Shown here one piece after another: positions 40,101 to 52,100 of a stretch of 64,000 nucleotides of DNA. The position numbers and the translations under genes were made by a program. Under the pieces are notes generated by a model that saw nothing but the letters and a program-made list of their open reading frames with translations, had not been told where the DNA came from and ran no database searches. Numbering within the stretch: position 1 is the first letter of the stretch; every line of letters begins with the position of its first letter. The DNA is from Eopsaltria australis. Lineage: Eukaryota; Chordata; Aves; Passeriformes; Petroicidae. Location: positions 1,736,001 to 1,800,000 of the forward strand of contig JAVTVJ010000143.1 of the NCBI GenBank assembly GCA_034509425.1, written 5' to 3'.

Positions 40101-43100
40101 ACTCGACCCGCTTTGGTACAGATATTGGGCCTTCCTCGGTGAGGGAAAAGTCTACATCGAACCATTCGCTCCAGGTGCAGACTTCCGGTTCACAAGTGGT
40201 GGTGGTGGTGGACGTGGTGGTGGTGGTGATTTCTGTGGTGGTGGTGGTGGTGGGGACTGGGGTGGTGGTCGGGCTGCTGGAGATGTTTTCCACAACGATG
40301 GTAGATGTCGTGGTCGTTGTCGGTGTGGTGGTGGTGGGGTGGGTGGTGGTGGAGACGAAGGGGACTGAGCAGTTGTAGTTGGGCGTGCAGCAGAGCACGC
40401 GGATCCTGTAGTTGAGGCACATCTTGAATTTGCCCGTCTGGTCCTCGTTCTTGCACACCAGTCCAAAGTTGACGTCACACTGCACCACCTGTCCCACGTG
40501 TTGGATGGCAACGTCAGGGTAGTCCTCTGCCTGGCACTCGATCTGCTTTGGGTGCTGGCAGACTCGCTTGCCGGCGGCGCGGATGTGCTGGTAGGTTTCA
40601 AAGTCTCCCTGGTTGGGCCCCGAGGAGGGGAAGTCTACATCGAACCATTCGCTCCAGGTGCAGACTTCCGGCTCACAAGTGGTGGTGGTGGTGGATGTGG
40701 TGGTGGTGGTGGGGGAGGATGTGCTAGACGGTGTCGGTGTGGGGCTGGTGGTGCTGCTGGAAGTGGTGATTTCTGTGGAGGTGGGACTCGTGGTGCTGAT
40801 GGGGTTGGGGACCAAGCAGTTGTAGTTGGGCGTGCAGCAGAGCACGCGGATCCTGTAGTTGAGGCACATCTTGAATTTGCCCGTCTGGTCCTCGTTCTTG
40901 CACACCAGTCCAAAGTTGACGTCACACTGCACAACCTGTCCCACGTGTTGGATGGCAACGTCAGGGTAGTCCTCCGCCCGGCACTCGATCTGCTTTGGGT
41001 GCCGGCAGACTCGCTTGCCGGCGGCGCGGATGTGCTGGTAGGTTTCAAAGTCTCCCTGGTTGGGCCCCGAGGAGGGGAAGTCTACATCGAACCATTCGCT
41101 CCAGGTGCACATTTCTGGTTCACAGGCCGTTGTTTTTGTTGTTGTGCTGCTCATCGTTTTTGTAGAAGTTTCTTTCTGATGTTGTGTAGTTGGTTTTGAT
41201 GTTATTCTGGTATGTATGTACTCTGTTTTTGGTGGAACAGTTGATTCTCCTGTTGTCTTGTGTTTTGTTTGTAAACTCAGCGTCGTTGGTAGTTCTTTAG
41301 ATGTTGTACTTGAATAAGGTGTAGTTGTTTGTATTCTTGTAGTCAGACTTTCGGGGGTTGTTTCGCATGGTACTGGTATATTTATGCAGCATTTAAATCT
41401 TATTTCATAATTATAGCAGATGGGTGGCAATTGATCTTTATTGTAACATTTCAATCCTTCTTCTGTATTACACGTTATGTGTTGCTCTAGTAGAGGATAT
41501 GGTGTATTAGGGAATCTCACTGCTCTACATTCAACATCCTTTCTGTTCTCACAGACTTTGTATCCCTTATTTTCAATGTTCTGAATGGTATCAAAATCTC
41601 CATCATTGTAACCTGATCCTGGATAACTGACGTCATACCATCTTGACCAGTAGCACTTTTCTTTAAAACAAGGAGGAGTTGTTGAAGGAGATGTGGTGAC
41701 AGGTGGTGTCATTTTGGTTGTGGTTGTTGTTTCTTCAGTAGTTGACGTTGTAGTAACTGAATACGTTATTTCAGTAGATGTTTCTCTCGGAGTTGGAGTT
41801 GTGACTGGCGTTGATGTGCTGAAAGGTGTTGCAGAAGAGCATGGTACAAAAACACAGCAGAGGATTCTGATTTCATAGTTGTTGCACATCATTGAAATTT
41901 GATCCTTATTGTAACATATGAGCCCTTGTGTCGTACTGCATTCTACTTTTTCGCCAAGGTCTTTCAGTGGTATATCAGGGAACTTTTCTGCTCTGCATTC
42001 AACAGCCCTTGGGGCTTTACAGACTTCATAACCTTTTGCTCGTAAATCATCAAAAGTTTCAAAATCTCCCCCATCATAGCCAGGGGTTTGTAGACTCCCG
42101 TCATACCATTCTGACCACTTACAGACTTCATGAACACACACTGATGTAGTTGGTGACACTGAGAAGAAGAAAAGGAAGAGACCAAGAAATTAAGAGTAAA
42201 TTCCTGTAGATACTACATTTTTTTTTATTTTAAATGGGCTGACAATTTTCCTAATGTCATTTCTCTTGCATTATGCTCCTGTAGTGCATCACTTTATTAT
42301 ACATATAATTTAATATGCTGTAGAACAGAAAATCCATCAAAATTACATCAGCAATTTAATGTCCTGACATGCTTGGAACGGTCACTTCCCAAGAGAATAC
42401 TAATTATGTGTTACACGGTGCTGAAATAAGGCTCAGGTCTAATTTATACCCTCTGGAAAAAAAACAAGTCTCACTTGTTTTGCATGTGATTCAGTGTATT
42501 TGCTTTGGTTGTGTCTTGCTTCACTATATACCAGTCTCTCTGGAATGTATTGGAATCAATGGAAACAGTAATGCTTAATGTATGCATCATGATCCATAGC
42601 TACTTTTTTCTTCCAAATCAGTTGACTCCTCACTGCATTGTCTTTGCTCCTCCATTTCAAGCATCCCTACACTTTGTGTTTTAGCTCTGATCTTAAGAAA
42701 CCATATATTAGTTGGAGAGCTTTTGCTGGTGAACTCTCATTATGAAATAGATGGAAAATAGCTACTGAATTCCAGCAATGCTGATATTTTCTGTAATGTC
42801 AAATCTCATCTATTTTATACTGAATACTGATTTTGTAAAACAATATATGCCCAGAGTAACTAAAGATTCCCAACCTGAAGAATGCTGTACAGGAATTCTA
42901 AACTCCAGCATTTCATTATCTCAATGCCAATATCTGAGCAATCCACTTAGTACTGTAAAATCTATTTTTCTCACTAATCAAGAGCATACACTATTATGGG
43001 CTACAAAGGATGTACCTGTGGAAGTAGTGGTTGGTGGTGTAGAGCTGAAGTGAAATGTCGTTGCTGTTGTGGGTGACATTGAGTTCCCACAATCATAGAC

Positions 43101-46100
43101 AAACCTCTGAAGCGTTCCATTGGGACCACAGGTTGCAATAATACACCATCCTGTGCCATCTGTAGTGTTGTAGACTACATCTTTGTAGTTGTATTTCTGC
43201 CCCTCGTAATTGCAGACACATTCTGTAGATCAAAACAGGATGTTATTCTTTGCTCTCTGAAACACAGAGTACCTTAAATGTGTCTTGTTCATATAGAAAC
43301 AACTTCATCAACATACCATGTTCATTGTATCTGCATTTTTTGCCGTGAATTGTGCATTCGCTGAAAAAGAGAAAAAACAGATTATGAATGTGGACATATT
43401 GGTTTGTGACATCATTTTTTGGTTTAAATTTTTCTTCTATCAATCCTTTGCTGTTCATTGTGTGTTTAAGTGTAAAATGACCCTGTCTTCTCTGAGTGAG
43501 ATATTCAGTTCTGCTGTACAAATTCAGGATAGGTATCTTCACATAGTTCTCTGGCAAGAAAGGTAGCTCTTTTTTGAGCCAGCATATACAACATGCAGTA
43601 TCCTTACCAGTGCTTTTGGGAACAGGGCAAAAGATGTGAGATGGGTGATTTGAAATATTCTTATCTCCCCAATAGGTATGTTTATTTTTTGGAAGGGAAA
43701 AGTGCAGTAAATGTATCATTTACATTTAAAAGGATATATACAAAGGGCCATTACCATGGATGTTGAGGTAATCTACACAGTGAATTTCCAATAGACTTCC
43801 AAAATATGCATGAAGAATTCTGGTTTTAAGGGCAATTTTTCTGTTAAGAACTGAATCCTGATATATTTCTTCACAGGGACTAAGGACATCTATACACTGC
43901 ATAAACTGAAATTTAGATACGTATTTAGGTTTAGTGCTGTTAATGGCCTAGATCATGTAGGCAAAGGCATCTATGAAGTGTAAAACCTGCCAAGGAAGTT
44001 GGTTTAGCTCCAGTGGGCTTTGGCTTAAGATTATTGCTACTCAGATTGCACTTTTTATCATATATAAGTGTAGCTACTTTAGAGCTGTCTTTAGACAACT
44101 GCTTCACAAACAGTTTTGCTAACTCTGTACTTAAGCCTTACAGAAGGCTCAGCAGCACTTATCAGTAATGCATGAGAATATGTGGCGACAGTTGCAATTA
44201 TGCAAATACCAGTGCAATAACAGAAACAAGCTCAGAACAATGTAAACGAGTTGGCTGCTAACTTCCAATGAATTTCACATTATGAGTATAGGTATATCTT
44301 TTAAAAAATTCTCAGACTATTCCCTAACTAAAATTATTTTAGCTTGTTTTCACTTCATTTAATAATGATGATAATAACTTCAAAGTACTTTAGTAAATAT
44401 ACAAAATGAGTAGTAAATTAATCTTTTGATGATAAAATGCTTCACCATGTTATCGTTTAATTTCCTGGGAAGGGAAGAAAATTAGACATTGTCATCAGCC
44501 TCTGACTGGCCTAGTTCTTGTTGGTAAACAACAAATTTAATGTGTGATGTTCCACAATTTTAAACTCTATTTTAAAAATTCTTTTCTAATCCTACCATGA
44601 TTCACAATTCTGCTTTGAAGGCATCTCCATTCCTGGTTTGTAATTTTTTCCATCTTCATAGCAACCACAGTTAGAAACACAAATCATGCTTTCTTCATCA
44701 AAATAGGGCTTGTTCTTTGGACATTGTGGGTAGCAGCCTGCAATAAAAAGAGAGTCAAGGTGACACTAGGCCTTTCATAAGTAACTTTACACTCATATCT
44801 GCTTTTCCCAAGAAGTCCTACATGGTAAGTGGAATTTCAGACCCTCTTACTGCTATTCCCTTGATTGCACATTATGCTTTGGAGTATTTTATCCTCATCT
44901 TCTCTCCGAACAAGTACATAATCCATTAGGGAATACAATACTAATTAGAAAATCTCTTCTTATAATTTCTAGTGCAAACATGTCATACACTGAGTAATAT
45001 AAGTTTTGTTCACCATACTGCATTTTAACCTTTCAAGTAGAATGAGATATGTGTAATTATGTTTACCTTCCAAACCCCTCATCTCATGAAGGCATTTCCC
45101 ACTTGGGTTATTGCAGGTCTTCATACAAGGTGCTCCACATGGCTTGTAGTGCCACTCACATTCCCCTTGTGGATTGTAGTAATCACAGAACAGAGCTAGA
45201 AGAAGGAATGTCAAAAAAATAACTTTGATGTTTTAGCTCTGTACTGTTTCAGTTTTGCTAGGTAAAAGTCCAGTGAGATCAGCATAATCACATAAGTGAT
45301 GAACAATATCTTGTCTTGTTGCTAATTCAATACAATTGTTACATTTCTAAAACCTTTTGACACCAATATATAAATAAAAAAATATATATATATATATAAA
45401 ATAGAACAGAGTCACACATTAAGCATGAAAAATCAGCTGATTTAATCATTGATTTTAGCTAACATGCACTAGGGCTTATTTACGTGGAGCCTGATATAGA
45501 CAGGTGGCAGTGTAATTAAATATCATATTTCACCAGCAGTGTATCATGATTGTCAAGTTAATTAGACATTAAGCACATTACCTGTGGTTTAATTTTACTA
45601 AGATAGCTTGTCTTCCAGTGATTTACCCAACTGCTTTTTGGGATTTTTTAGGTGTTTTTTGGGGTTTTGTTTGTATGTTTTTTAAACATACAGCTGTGCT
45701 TCTTAGAAATTCAATTCCATCTTTCCTTTCTTGCTCTACTTTGTTTCCTTTTCTTCCTTCTGTTTTCTTTCCCTCTGAACCCCTTAAAAAAGTAGTGGGT
45801 TGAAACTCACGGCAAATGGATGGGGTTCTCCAGGATATGCAGATGTCCAGCTCGTTACATGCTTGAGCGTAGGCAGCCACTGCTGTGCAGAAACATTCAC
45901 AGTCTCCTCCAGTGTCGCAGGCACAGGCATCATCCACGCATGCTTGGTAATATTCATTTGGTTCAACCTGATGGAGAAAACATTTAAGTTTTCATGCCCT
46001 TGTCCTCTTCGCACTGTCCTAAAATAGCTGAATAAGAGACCTGAAAATCACAGCTCTGTATGTGAGAAATCTAAGAAAGGAAGAAACCATGAGAATGCTT

Positions 46101-49100
46101 TGAAAAATCTAGAGGAAAATGTAGAAAAAAGCTATTGCTAGTAAGCGGCAATATTAAGAACTGTTTGATGTTGAAGATACAGTTGCCAACTACTGGTAAA
46201 TACTACAAGCTAGCACAGAGTCAGGTGGCTGATATTTAGATTAGTAGAAAATGATGACATTAGAAAAGAAACATATTGAGATTTTTCTGTGTTCCTTCTA
46301 TTAAAAACAAACAAACAAAAGAACTAACCAATGAAAACAAATTTCTTCAGTGTACTTGTTCAAGACAAAAGTTGAGAAAATGAAAGTGAAAATATTTCTA
46401 TGCAGTCTCTTAGCCTAAATTCACTTTGTCAAGCGTGACAAAATGTATTTCAGATTAATTTTTAATTTATCTCACATAAAAATTGATGCAATAATTTTGT
46501 CAAGAATTTAAGACTAAATTTTTTTATCATACCTGTGAGTGACACTTTGCAAACACTTCACTGGTAATGATGCTGCATTGCTTCTGTGCCCAGGCTTTCC
46601 TGTAGGGGTTTGCAGTGCATGGATCCTGCGTACGATTGGCATTTGGGCAACTGGAAGACACTTTCCAGCTATTGGCAAACTCCAGCACATTTCCTACCAC
46701 GGACTGACTGCGAGTAGTGAAGTCATTATTTCCATTACCATCGTAGTTTCCACAAAGTCCACAGACATGGCCCTGCATCAGGATAAATGAACACAATAAC
46801 AAAGATCAGTAAGGTACAATTTCTTAGTATCCGTGAGTAATAGACTTCAGGATGAACCTTGTGTAACCATCTTATTTAAGATTATTAATGCCTATTAAGT
46901 AACAGTGTTGGACATTTTCATAAAGCACTTTTCATGAAGAGATGTCTCCAACTTCTCGAAAGGAAGAAGGAGTATAAGGATAGGAAGCAGAGTAGACAGA
47001 TGGATTTTGTTCTAAATCCTGAGCTATTTAGTCTTAGCTGATCCTGAATATATTTCTTCAGTGAGGGTTTTTCATGGAGAAAGCTACTGATAAAGTTGAT
47101 GTTACGCCATTGCTGAGTAATGTAATTTAAGGATAATGCGCAGTGCACAATTTAAGTCAACACAACAAGGATAATAATATGTGATTTCTGTTCTTTTGGT
47201 TACAGTCTTCTGGTTTACAGCCTAAATTTCCACTGTCTTTCTTTGAAGGATAATATGAATATGTTACACAATTAATCTTATTTATGTTTTCACTTTTGAA
47301 GTATACCTCAAAGCTGGGACTAAGTTTGATGAATATACTGGTTTTCTTGTCCCACATGAGTATCAGACCAACAGTAGTGTCAACCACCATGTAGATGCCC
47401 ATGGAACGGATTTGGAATGGCATTTTTCCTCCAGGTGCCCTCTGGATGACATCAGAGTGTCCATCACTGAGTACCAGCTCATAGTTCTAAGACAGGAGAA
47501 GAAAAAGAGGCCAATTTAAAAAGTCACCTATTTTGTAGTTTTATATATTGACAGTAACTTCTTGAAATAATATCATCAAAAGAGTCCTACTCAACAACCT
47601 CATGTTAAGAAATTTCTCTAGATTTCCCTCCTTTGCTTTCTAGAGCAGGGAGAAAAAAAGTCTAATGACATTTTCATTATCTTGGAGGCCACTTCTGCTA
47701 TGCAGTCTATCAGGGACAGCTTGTTCCATCCTTCTGGCACTACTTAAAGAAAATACTTACGCCCAGGAAAACTTTAATAGACTTTGAGCAGGTAGTTCCT
47801 GTAGTGCCACATGGAATGTTCTCAGTGATGACTCTGAAGGTTCCCTGATTCATAGCTTGTTGACCACAGTAGTTCTGAAACAGGGGAATGATATTCACTG
47901 TTAACTTCGTTACATGTTCATGAGTAAAATGCAAGGTACTTAGAGCAAAAATCTGGGCAGGACTCTGTTACCTGGACCAGAACATATTCACAGTCTCCTT
48001 CAAAATCAAAGCGTTTGCCATCAAAGGTGGTATAATGCCCATCTCCATAAACAGAACATGTTTCCAGGCAGGGTTCCTCAGAGCACTCCCATTTTCTGTT
48101 TCTGCATGTGCTACACAAGACAAAAAGCACTCCAAATGTAAAAACTAGACATACACACAATATAGATATATGTACATTTCTGTATTTTAAAATGTGGTAA
48201 GATTCTAATGAAAAAATAAGGTTTGCTTATTATCAAAAATGTAGCATAGCTCAAGAACTATTGGAATTTATCCAAAGATTCTGTTACTTAATAATGTAAT
48301 GAATCATCTGCATTAGAAAACACTAATTTTTTCACATTTCTAGATCCTGTTGGATCTATTGAAATGGAAGGATTTCCTTGGAAGAAAAATATTTTTTTAC
48401 TTCAATGAACATTACAACATCAAAGCCATGGTGTTTTTCTGACCACGTGCAATTTCTGGACTGTGCCAGTGAGAAAAATAGACAGAGCTTGCTTTTTAGG
48501 TACTAAGTGGATTTTTTTAACGCAGGATTCCTTCCTAGAAATCTTTACACTGCTAGAGTGAAATGATGTTATTTGCCTAGAGCGTAAACTGTTCCATTTT
48601 AGATGTGTAAAATATTATTTTTCAATATTATCTTACCAGTTGTTACAGCCAACTCTGATTGATTCTCCTGGACTGTAGGAATTCCCATTGTGAATACATG
48701 GACAGTCCTCTGGAGCTATACAGCCACCTTTGCCATCCAGCACTAGATCATGAGGACATACGCAGCCAGAGACACAGTGAGTTTTGTACTGTAAGGACCA
48801 CAAAGAAAACATGTCTTGGATCATTTTCCTGCTGGAAGAGTCCAGCTGTAGCTGGCAATTGTAAAAGATCTTGATTAATATGCTTTCAACTAGGTATAGA
48901 GTCTGCACTTACACATTCCATGTCTAGAGTCTGACAGCTCTTCTGGCATCCTGCTCCTACCACGTTTGCAGTGACATTGCCACAGTCAACGTAAACCATG
49001 GGAGGCACACAGACTGAAAGAGAAAAGCCATGAGAGAGGTGAGATCAACCATGCATTTGTGTCTTTGTGTTTCCTTAAGGCAGACTGAAAAAAGAAGGAA

Positions 49101-52100
49101 ATATTCCTTTGTGAGTTACATGTACTTTAATGTGATATATTTAGCAAGAAAGTGAAACTGAATATTGTTTTGATCTCATATTCATCTGATTTTTGTGTTT
49201 ATGTTTGGACTACTCAAAGAAATTAGTATTCAGTTAGCTTCATGAAACACTTCGTTTCAGAAAAACAGAACAAAACAGGATAACAAATTGTTTGGGGTTT
49301 TTTTTTTTGTTTGTTTCTTTTTTTGGTTTTTTGTTTTTGTTTGGTTGCTTTGGGTTTTCTTGCTTTTACATTTTAATAAAAATGCAAATAGTTTTCCTCT
49401 CACATTGAGTAAGGTGACCAAGTATCCTTTTACCCTGGATAACCCAGGGGGTTTGAACTTGTTTCAGCCACCGGAAAGGTAAGACAGTATTTCTTTATAT
49501 TTTGAGAATGTCCTCTACGTTACAGAAGTCCTCAGTTCATATTCTTGGTTGATTTCAGATTTGTACAATTTGCATCATTATGACAAGAGAAGAAAGAAAT
49601 GAGAAGAGTGAAGATGGAAGGGGAGAACTGAAGAAAATCTTAAGTGATATGTTACCTGGTTCAGGCTTCTCTCCAATGCAGTTCAGCTTTCCATAGGCAC
49701 AAGTACTATAAAAACAAGGGAATGGATATTTTTAAACTTTTTCTTGTGAAGTTTCAGCTTATTTCCTAATAAACTTTAAATAATGAAAAATTATTGCATG
49801 ATAAAACAAAATGTGTCCTTTATTACATAGTTTGTACATTTCAAAAATATTAATATTTTCTATTAGAGTAGAACAAAATACAAGTAGATGTTCTATAAAG
49901 AAGTGTTTGCTCTGTCTTTATATCTGGTTTAAAACTGCCCTTCAGAATAGTTCACGTTCCCATCATAATGGGAATAATCTGTAATGGGATTATCAGGCAT
50001 CTTTCACCATGGAACAAGTCTTTCGCAGTCATGGATCAGATAAGTATTTGTGGAGGCAAGGGAGGAGGGGAGGCAGAGAGAGAGGGACAGGGTGGGAGCT
50101 TGGCTGTTAGCAAAGGCTGATCCACCACAGGACTATTTATTAAATTCCTGTAGTTGTTTATGTACAATCTTCCAAACACAGGTAGCCCTGAGAAGTTTTT
50201 AAGAAGCTGTGATTTTTTTAATTGAAATTTTTAGGTCAAGAAATAAATTCGATTTGATTAGACTTCATAACATTTATATGGTTTCATGACTGCCCATATC
50301 CAATCTTTTTTTTTCTTTTTAACAAGTCTCTTACCAGACAACACCATTATCATGAACAACTTCTCCAGAAGACAGAGGCATTCCTTTGTAGTAACAAGGA
50401 CAGCTAGAAGCAGGCACACATTTGCCACTGTCATCCATGTAGGTTCCATTTATGCAGGTGCAGCCATCGACTGGGACAAACTTGATGCTGCATGTGACAT
50501 CAGGCTCACTCAGAGAGCGGCAGGTGGGTTGGCAGGAATTGACATTGTAGGTGTACTGCAAGGACTTCGGACACAAGGTGGTGTATTTTGCTTGAGAGTA
50601 AGAAGGTGAGTTACATTCATAGTCCAGTCAAGAATCAACATAGGTATAAAGTATTTGAGATAAAGTATATATGATAAACTTGGCATTGATTGTACATGTG
50701 CTTTGCTGATATCCCCAGTAGTGTAATTCTTTTTGTACTGCTAGAGCAAAATTTTCTCCTATGTGTCAAAAATACAAACGTTTTGTCCAAGTTAAAAAAA
50801 AAAAAAGAACAAAGTTCAATTATACTAAGGCATAGTGTGTTTCTTCCTCATTGCTGCTTTTATACTTTTTGTCAAAGTAAGTTGAGAAACACGCTACTTA
50901 TTTTATTCCTATTGCAAGGGTATTGCTCTCCAGGTTATTTCTGATAATATTCCCAAGCAAGTAATCCAACAAAGCCTCTTTTTAATATTTCACCCCATTT
51001 GAAATTTGCTTTTATGGTGTTCATTTCCTCCTCATCTTCTTGATAGTCAATGCTATACTTAAACCCCAGCCTAACATAATTTACTGTGGGAATCCCCGAG
51101 AGTTGCTGTGTGGGGCCTCCTTCATGATAATTTTCAAAAGGCAAAGGGATGTAAAACTTACTGCAGGCTTTGCTCCTCCACCCAGTGAGGAGAACTCCTT
51201 TAGCAGCACAGGCTCTGACGTAGCTGGAAAGGGCAGCACACATGCAGTCCTCACTCTTCTCACAGTTACATGTGTCAAACATACAGTTCTAGGAACAGAA
51301 GATGTGATCATCAGATTTTCCTGTCACAGCCATGGCACTCCGCAGTTTTTTAGGAGTGTTATGTTCATTAGAGGTTCAAGTGAGTGTAATTCACATGTAT
51401 AAGTAAATATATGCCTGATTTTCGTTGAGCTCTTTCAAAAGAGATTATTTATGTGAAAAAAAAAATAGTAATTAGAGGTCCACTATTTGTTGCCACTGTA
51501 CCATATGTATTTAGAATAAATTGAGGTTATTTGGTGTCAGCCAGCTTTTTGAGCTCATGTTTAAGAGCCTGGGTTCTCTGCAGCAGAGGAACAAAGAAAG
51601 CAAGTTATTTGATGTGTTGCCATGCTGGGCAGGGATACTAAAATATTGTAATTCCAGAAGAGGTTTACTTAACATAATCTTACAAATTTCCAATAACAGG
51701 AAGGTTTTCTAAAGTACCCAGGGACTCTGTTACATGGTTTCATCACCTTGAATTCCTGGAACATTTTTGTCCACATCTTATCTAATTCTTGTTGCTGCTT
51801 TTTACACACATTGCTTGTCTTGCCCTTGCATAAATGCAAAAGCCTTCTGAGAGCAGTTCAGAGGAATTAAAGTGCCAGTTAATATTCTGACTGAACCTTT
51901 TATTATATCACTCAGAATAGACTATTTTTATCCTTTGACAGGGAATACAAACTTCTAACTCAGTCTTTAAATTTGTACCTAAAAATAGGTGCAGGAAGAA
52001 TACACCTGTAAGTTTATCCTCCAGGGAATGGAAAGAAAGAGCTTCACAAAAGGAGCAAATTTCATGTTGTGTAGATAAGAATGAACCATTGGCTTGTAAA

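Larger units (their letters stand above)
33414..41124 (-). repeat. MUC5B: Coding tandem array of 16 CysD-PTS units (CysD3-CysD18)
   Basis: Module spans in transcription order: 41124-40816, 40675-40369, about 40195-39929 (damaged), 39700-39402, 39243-38936, 38703-38396, about 38160-37868 (damaged), 37731-37423, 37248-36943, 36786-36478, about 36238-35926 (damaged), 35694-35386, 35246-34936, 34706-34396, 34166-33853 and 33723-33414. Undamaged modules are almost identical at DNA level; the commonest difference is Arg or Gln in C(R/Q)HPKQIEC. Periods are about 440-550 bp, set by linker type. Type A ([18 protein letters not shown]) is short; B has [16 protein letters not shown]' has [16 protein letters not shown] has [15 protein letters not shown] is a B/A hybrid. 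The linker order is A B C B' C C, A B B' C C, A C C D. Each linker ends in a run of ACC codons before CEPEVC. Confidence 0.9.

Noticed and set aside
33185..41048. Second minus-strand frame with repeated Thr/Ser/Arg text in every unit
   Set aside because: It is an off-frame reading of the same repeats; the CysD frame has conserved cysteines, WxxW and splice phases.
33414..41124. Reading the repeated array as a CRISPR or satellite array
   Set aside because: Units are 440-550 bp, code for folded CysD modules and lie inside a spliced exon.
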